A stretch of 64,000 nt of DNA, from assembly GCA_023525715.1 (NCBI GenBank), contig CM042015.1:85790750-85854749 (forward strand), read 5' to 3'. The notes below the pieces were generated by a model. The model was not told the DNA's origin. It saw nothing but the letters and a program-made list of their open reading frames with translations, and did no database searches. Shown here piece by piece: positions 63,004 through 64,000 of this stretch (position 1 is its first letter; every line of letters starts with the position of its first letter). The position numbers were made by a program, and so were the translations under genes. Origin of the DNA: Cichorium intybus (Eukaryota > Streptophyta > Magnoliopsida > Asterales > Asteraceae).

Positions 63004-63121
63004 ATGGAACCAAGCCGTTCAAGTTCAAGATTGCGTGAGAATGTGAAGACGAAGTTCAAAAACACGACCAATACACTGCTTACCGTGGACGACAACGACG
63101 ATTTCGTGTCTCCTCCACCAG
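63004..63121 (+). CDS. Possible first coding exon (39 codons), gene continues outside window
   Basis: The ATG at 63004 opens MEPSRSSSRLRENVKTKFKN, and the frame ends DFVSPPP at a CCACCAG|GTGAGAAA donor. A Ser/Arg/Lys-rich start followed by an acidic stretch and a strong donor looks like a real exon. The downstream 870 bp would be intron and includes a tandem repeat. It may belong to a transposon-encoded protein (some plant MULE or plant-mobile-domain genes start similarly), but I do not recognise it. No second exon is visible before the window ends. Confidence 0.35.
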
Positions 63122-63362
63122 GTGAGAAATTAGGGTTTTCGTTGTTGTTCGAATTTCGGTAAATTAGGGCTTTTGATTAGGTTATTCTTATGAATGCGGG
63201 TGTAGATAATATGAATATTAATGAAAATTGTGGTTTCTGAGATACATTGAAACAAAATTAAAAGGGTAAAAAAATTAGGGTTTCAGAAATACATTGAGTG
63301 TTAGGGTTTCTGAGATTTAATAGAATTATTGGGTAAACTGTGGTTCAGACCAATATCAAGCG

Positions 63363-63974
63363 TATACATTGTGGTTCAAACCAATTTGAAGCCTATAGTC
63401 AAATTTCAGTTAATCCTATAGAATCCTCGTGAAATACAACAAAGCCTCATTAAAGTGAATACATTCTGATTGAATAAACTGTGGTTGAGACAAATATCAA
63501 ACCTCACGAATTCGAACAATTTGTATATGAAGATGAGAACAAATTCTATTTGAATAAACTGTGGTACAAAACCATCGCAAAAACACAATCATATTTGTAT
63601 ATGGATTTGAGAACAGATTCTATTTGAATTTATTCAATGCATATGATTGAGAATAAATTCAAATAGAATATACATTGTGGTTCAAACCAATTTGAAGCCT
63701 ATAGTCAATTTTCATTTAATCGTGTAGAATCCTCGTGAAATACAACAAAGCCTCATTAAAGTGAATACATTCTGATTGAATAAACTGTGGTTGAGACAAA
63801 TATCAAACCTCACGAATTGGAACAATTTGTATATGAAGATGAGAACAAATTCTATTTGAATAAACTGTGGTACAAAACCATCTCAAAAACACAATCATAT
63901 TTGTATATGGATTTGAGAACAAATTCTATTTGAATTTATTCAATGCATATGATTGAGAATAAATTCAAATAGAA
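63363..63974. repeat. 306-bp tandem duplication
   Basis: Two copies, 63363-63668 and 63669-63974, each starting TATACATTGTGGTTCAAACC and ending around AATTCAAATAGAA. They differ at only a few bases. Within each copy, AAACTGTGGT.. units also recur at shorter spacing. Confidence 0.85.
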
Positions 63975-64000
63975 TGTAGTCTTATTCAAGCTTAGTACTA

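Overview
This is a nuclear plant chromosome window. The evidence is spliced genes, AAACCCT-type telomere-like repeats, plant-type LTR retrotransposons, LINEs and SINEs, Tourist, Mutator, hAT and CACTA elements, and AT-rich intergenic DNA with very long (TA)n tracts. The mixture recalls an Asteraceae genome such as lettuce, but that species guess is inference. Two apparently intact host genes are recognised: a two-exon trihelix transcription factor of the ASIL type (33368-35272, +) and a three-exon secreted pepsin-like aspartyl protease (39215-41982, -). A possible first exon of a further gene, perhaps transposon-encoded, starts at 63004. Everything else is repeats, gene fragments, or DNA in which nothing is recognised.

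Left part (1-13.2 kb). Two adjacent same-strand fragments of unrelated host genes, a ubiquitin-specific protease (UBP6/7-type) and a PAP2 lipid phosphatase, look like transduplicated pieces. They are followed by a (TA)n-flanked inverted-repeat element that carries telomere-like repeats (2656-3140), several TIR elements and two SINEs with target-site duplications (TSDs). A 4.8 kb L1-type LINE (8413-13182, -) has a 15-bp TSD, two in-frame stops, one frameshift and an unusual chimeric 5' end.

15-27 kb. A decayed Ty1/copia pol (-) is split by a younger non-autonomous copia-type LTR element (16743-23945, TSD TGAGA) that has a gag remnant but no recognisable pol. A degenerate multi-period tandem-repeat field follows at 25.7-26.6 kb.

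27-43 kb. Mutator-like elements occur here, including a foldback MULE with duplicated ends and a perfect 9-bp TSD ending 119 bp upstream of the trihelix start codon. The trihelix gene carries a 28-nt G run directly after its stop. A Tourist MITE, a CACTA terminus and the protease gene follow.

43.5-56.2 kb. This is a three-level nest: a Ty3/gypsy LTR (43479-56188) interrupted by a hAT-like MITE (8-bp TSD CTTCTTGT), itself interrupted by a very young Athila-like retrotransposon (44835-55049, TSD CCCAC; 1668-bp LTRs differing at about three positions). That element keeps gag-protease and a downstream ORF, apparently expressed from a spliced RNA, but lacks reverse transcriptase, RNase H and nearly all of integrase. 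It also carries a recurrent paired GC-rich palindrome in each LTR and in its non-coding spacers.

56-64 kb. Intergenic DNA with a CACTA end, a MITE, a SINE with a 17-bp TSD, a (TA)n tract, the possible first exon at 63004 and a 306-bp tandem duplication.
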